Below are positions 16,063-16,626 of a stretch of DNA of 16,626 nucleotides, in pieces (position 1 is the stretch's first letter; every line of letters begins with the position of its first letter). Under the pieces are notes generated by a model. It did not search any database and was not told the origin of the DNA. It saw only the letters and a program-made list of their open reading frames with translations. The stretch spans positions 1 to 16,626 of the forward strand of contig JAIVFJ010000650.1 in assembly GCA_025765615.1 (NCBI GenBank), written 5' to 3'. The stretch comes from Zopfochytrium polystomum (Eukaryota > Chytridiomycota > Chytridiomycetes > Chytridiales > Chytridiaceae). The position numbers and the translations under genes were made by a program.

Positions 16063-16133
16063 GCAACAGTGGTTCAGTGGTAGAATTATCGCCTGCCACG
16101 CGGTAGACCCGGGTCCGATTTCCGGCTGTTGCA
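16063..16133 (+). tRNA. tRNA-Gly(GCC)
   Basis: 71-nt tRNA, closest to the telomere. Acceptor GCAACAG/CTGTTGC perfect, Gly-type D-arm TGGTTCAGTGGTAGAATTAT, anticodon loop CTGCCAC (GCC at 16095-16097, reads GGC/GGT), discriminator A. The T-arm CCGGG-TCCGATT-TCCGG has C at 55 and a G53-U61 pair where TTC and G-C are near universal, so it may be slightly damaged. TTTTT at 16149-16153 is a good Pol III stop. A 7-bp hairpin (GAGACTT-gac-AAGTCTC) lies just upstream at 16029-16045. Two broken relatives lie at 9417 and 11872. Confidence 0.88.
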
Positions 16134-16399
16134 CTCCCTTTGAACAAGTTTTTGTCTCTGAGGGTGGATGGAAACAGACTTGGGAGATGTGGGGACAGCA
16201 AGAAATCTTTCTCTGCCAAGCAGCACCGCCACGGACTCACTTGCAAAGCGTGTTGGCCGCCTCGTTTGACCAAGTAGTAGTACGGATGGACAGCGTTTGT
16301 CTTGGCTGTGTGCCCTTTTTTCATTGCATGGTTTGGTCAGACGGGTCCCTTGGCCCATCCTCCTCAGCTGTGCTGCCCATGCTTATGCTGGACAGCTGG
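16134..16399. other. subtelomeric spacer
   Basis: No gene recognised between the last tRNA and the telomere. The open frame that runs into the repeat array is spurious. Confidence 0.45.
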
Positions 16400-16626
16400 A
16401 TTAGGGATAGGGTTAAGGTTAGGGTTAGGGTAAGACTAAGATTAGGTTAGAGTTAAGGTTAAGGTTAGGGTTAGGGTTAGGGTTAGGGTTAGGGTTAGGG
16501 TTAGGGTTAGGGTTAGGGTTAGGGTTAAGGTTAGGGTAGGGTTAGGGTTAGGGTTAGGGTTTAGGGGTTAGGGTTAGGGTTAGGGTTAGGGTTAGGGTTA
16601 GGGTTAGGGTTAGGGTTGGTTAGGGT
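16400..16626 (+). repeat. telomere repeat array (TTAGGG)n
   Basis: The inner part (16400-16465) is degenerate: TTAAGG, GTAAGACTAAG and TTAGAG variants mixed with TTAGGG. From about 16466 the array is mostly perfect TTAGGG, with single variants such as TTAAGG, TAGGG, TTTAGGGG and a final GGTTGG. The G-rich strand runs 5' to 3' toward the right edge, so the chromosome terminus lies to the right. The array reaches the edge of the window; its full length is not visible. Confidence 0.98.

Noticed and set aside
2033..16133. Organelle or plastid origin for the tRNAs
   Set aside because: The tRNA-Tyr and tRNA-Met introns at position 37/38, eukaryotic Tyr C1-G72, and the linked TTAGGG telomere indicate nuclear DNA.
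15779..16324. 181-residue open frame on the minus strand
   Set aside because: It crosses both tRNA-Gly genes and a Lys-rich stretch from the T-tract; no domain seen.
15866..16450. 194-residue open frame on the plus strand, the longest in the window
   Set aside because: It starts in the T-rich tract, crosses the tRNA-Gly(GCC) gene and ends in telomere repeats.

Overview
This window is the right end of a eukaryotic chromosome. It finishes in an array of TTAGGG telomere repeats from about 16400 to the right edge, oriented G-rich strand outward. Introns in tRNA-Tyr, tRNA-Met and tRNA-Gly(TCC), the TTAGGG repeat, and one small gene for a WW-type ankyrin-like repeat protein suggest a fungus or fungus-like eukaryote. 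That protein style (W-W-K-x-S-G-L-x-L-K-Y) is one I associate with zoosporic fungi (chytrids, Blastocladiomycota). The lineage is an inference, not a proof.

The main content is tRNA. I can fold about twelve full-length tRNA genes or near-complete copies, plus several broken ones, spread over both strands roughly every 0.5-2 kb from 2.0 kb to the telomere. In order: Pro(TGG, damaged T-stem), Ser(GCT), Arg(TCG, two damaged pairs), Val(CAC), a Val-bodied tRNA with a Gly-type anticodon ACC, Tyr(GTA, 18-nt intron), Trp(CCA), Gln(TTG), Val(AAC), a broken Pro(CGG) and a Pro half, Val(AAC) again, Ser(AGA), a truncated Glu(TTC), Met(CAT, 40-nt intron), Gly(TCC, 12-nt intron) and Gly(GCC). Nearly every one is a different isoacceptor. 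Two Gly-derived fragments lie in the arms of a large inverted repeat.

Between the tRNAs the DNA is non-coding, CpG-poor and full of repeats. There is a long inverted repeat (arms about 9157-10055 and 11547-12217) carrying the two Val(AAC) genes, and a 184-bp tandem duplication (6654-7165). There are also a 119-bp tandem duplication holding tRNA-Pro pieces (10692-10912), three hairpin-forming units (5938-6185), a dispersed structured element (4523, 5574, 12331), a near-perfect 22-bp inverted repeat next to tRNA-Val(CAC), and homopolymers including G25, A25 and A24.

The only convincing protein-coding stretch is 12715-13170 on the minus strand. It is a short GC-rich island encoding five W-W repeat units and is probably a fragment or 3' exon of a larger gene. 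The other open frames are short, overlap tRNAs or simple repeats, and show no recognisable protein. Nothing here looks like an operon or a mobile element with its own enzymes. The biology on view is a tRNA-rich, protein-poor chromosome end shaped by duplication, inversion and CpG decay.
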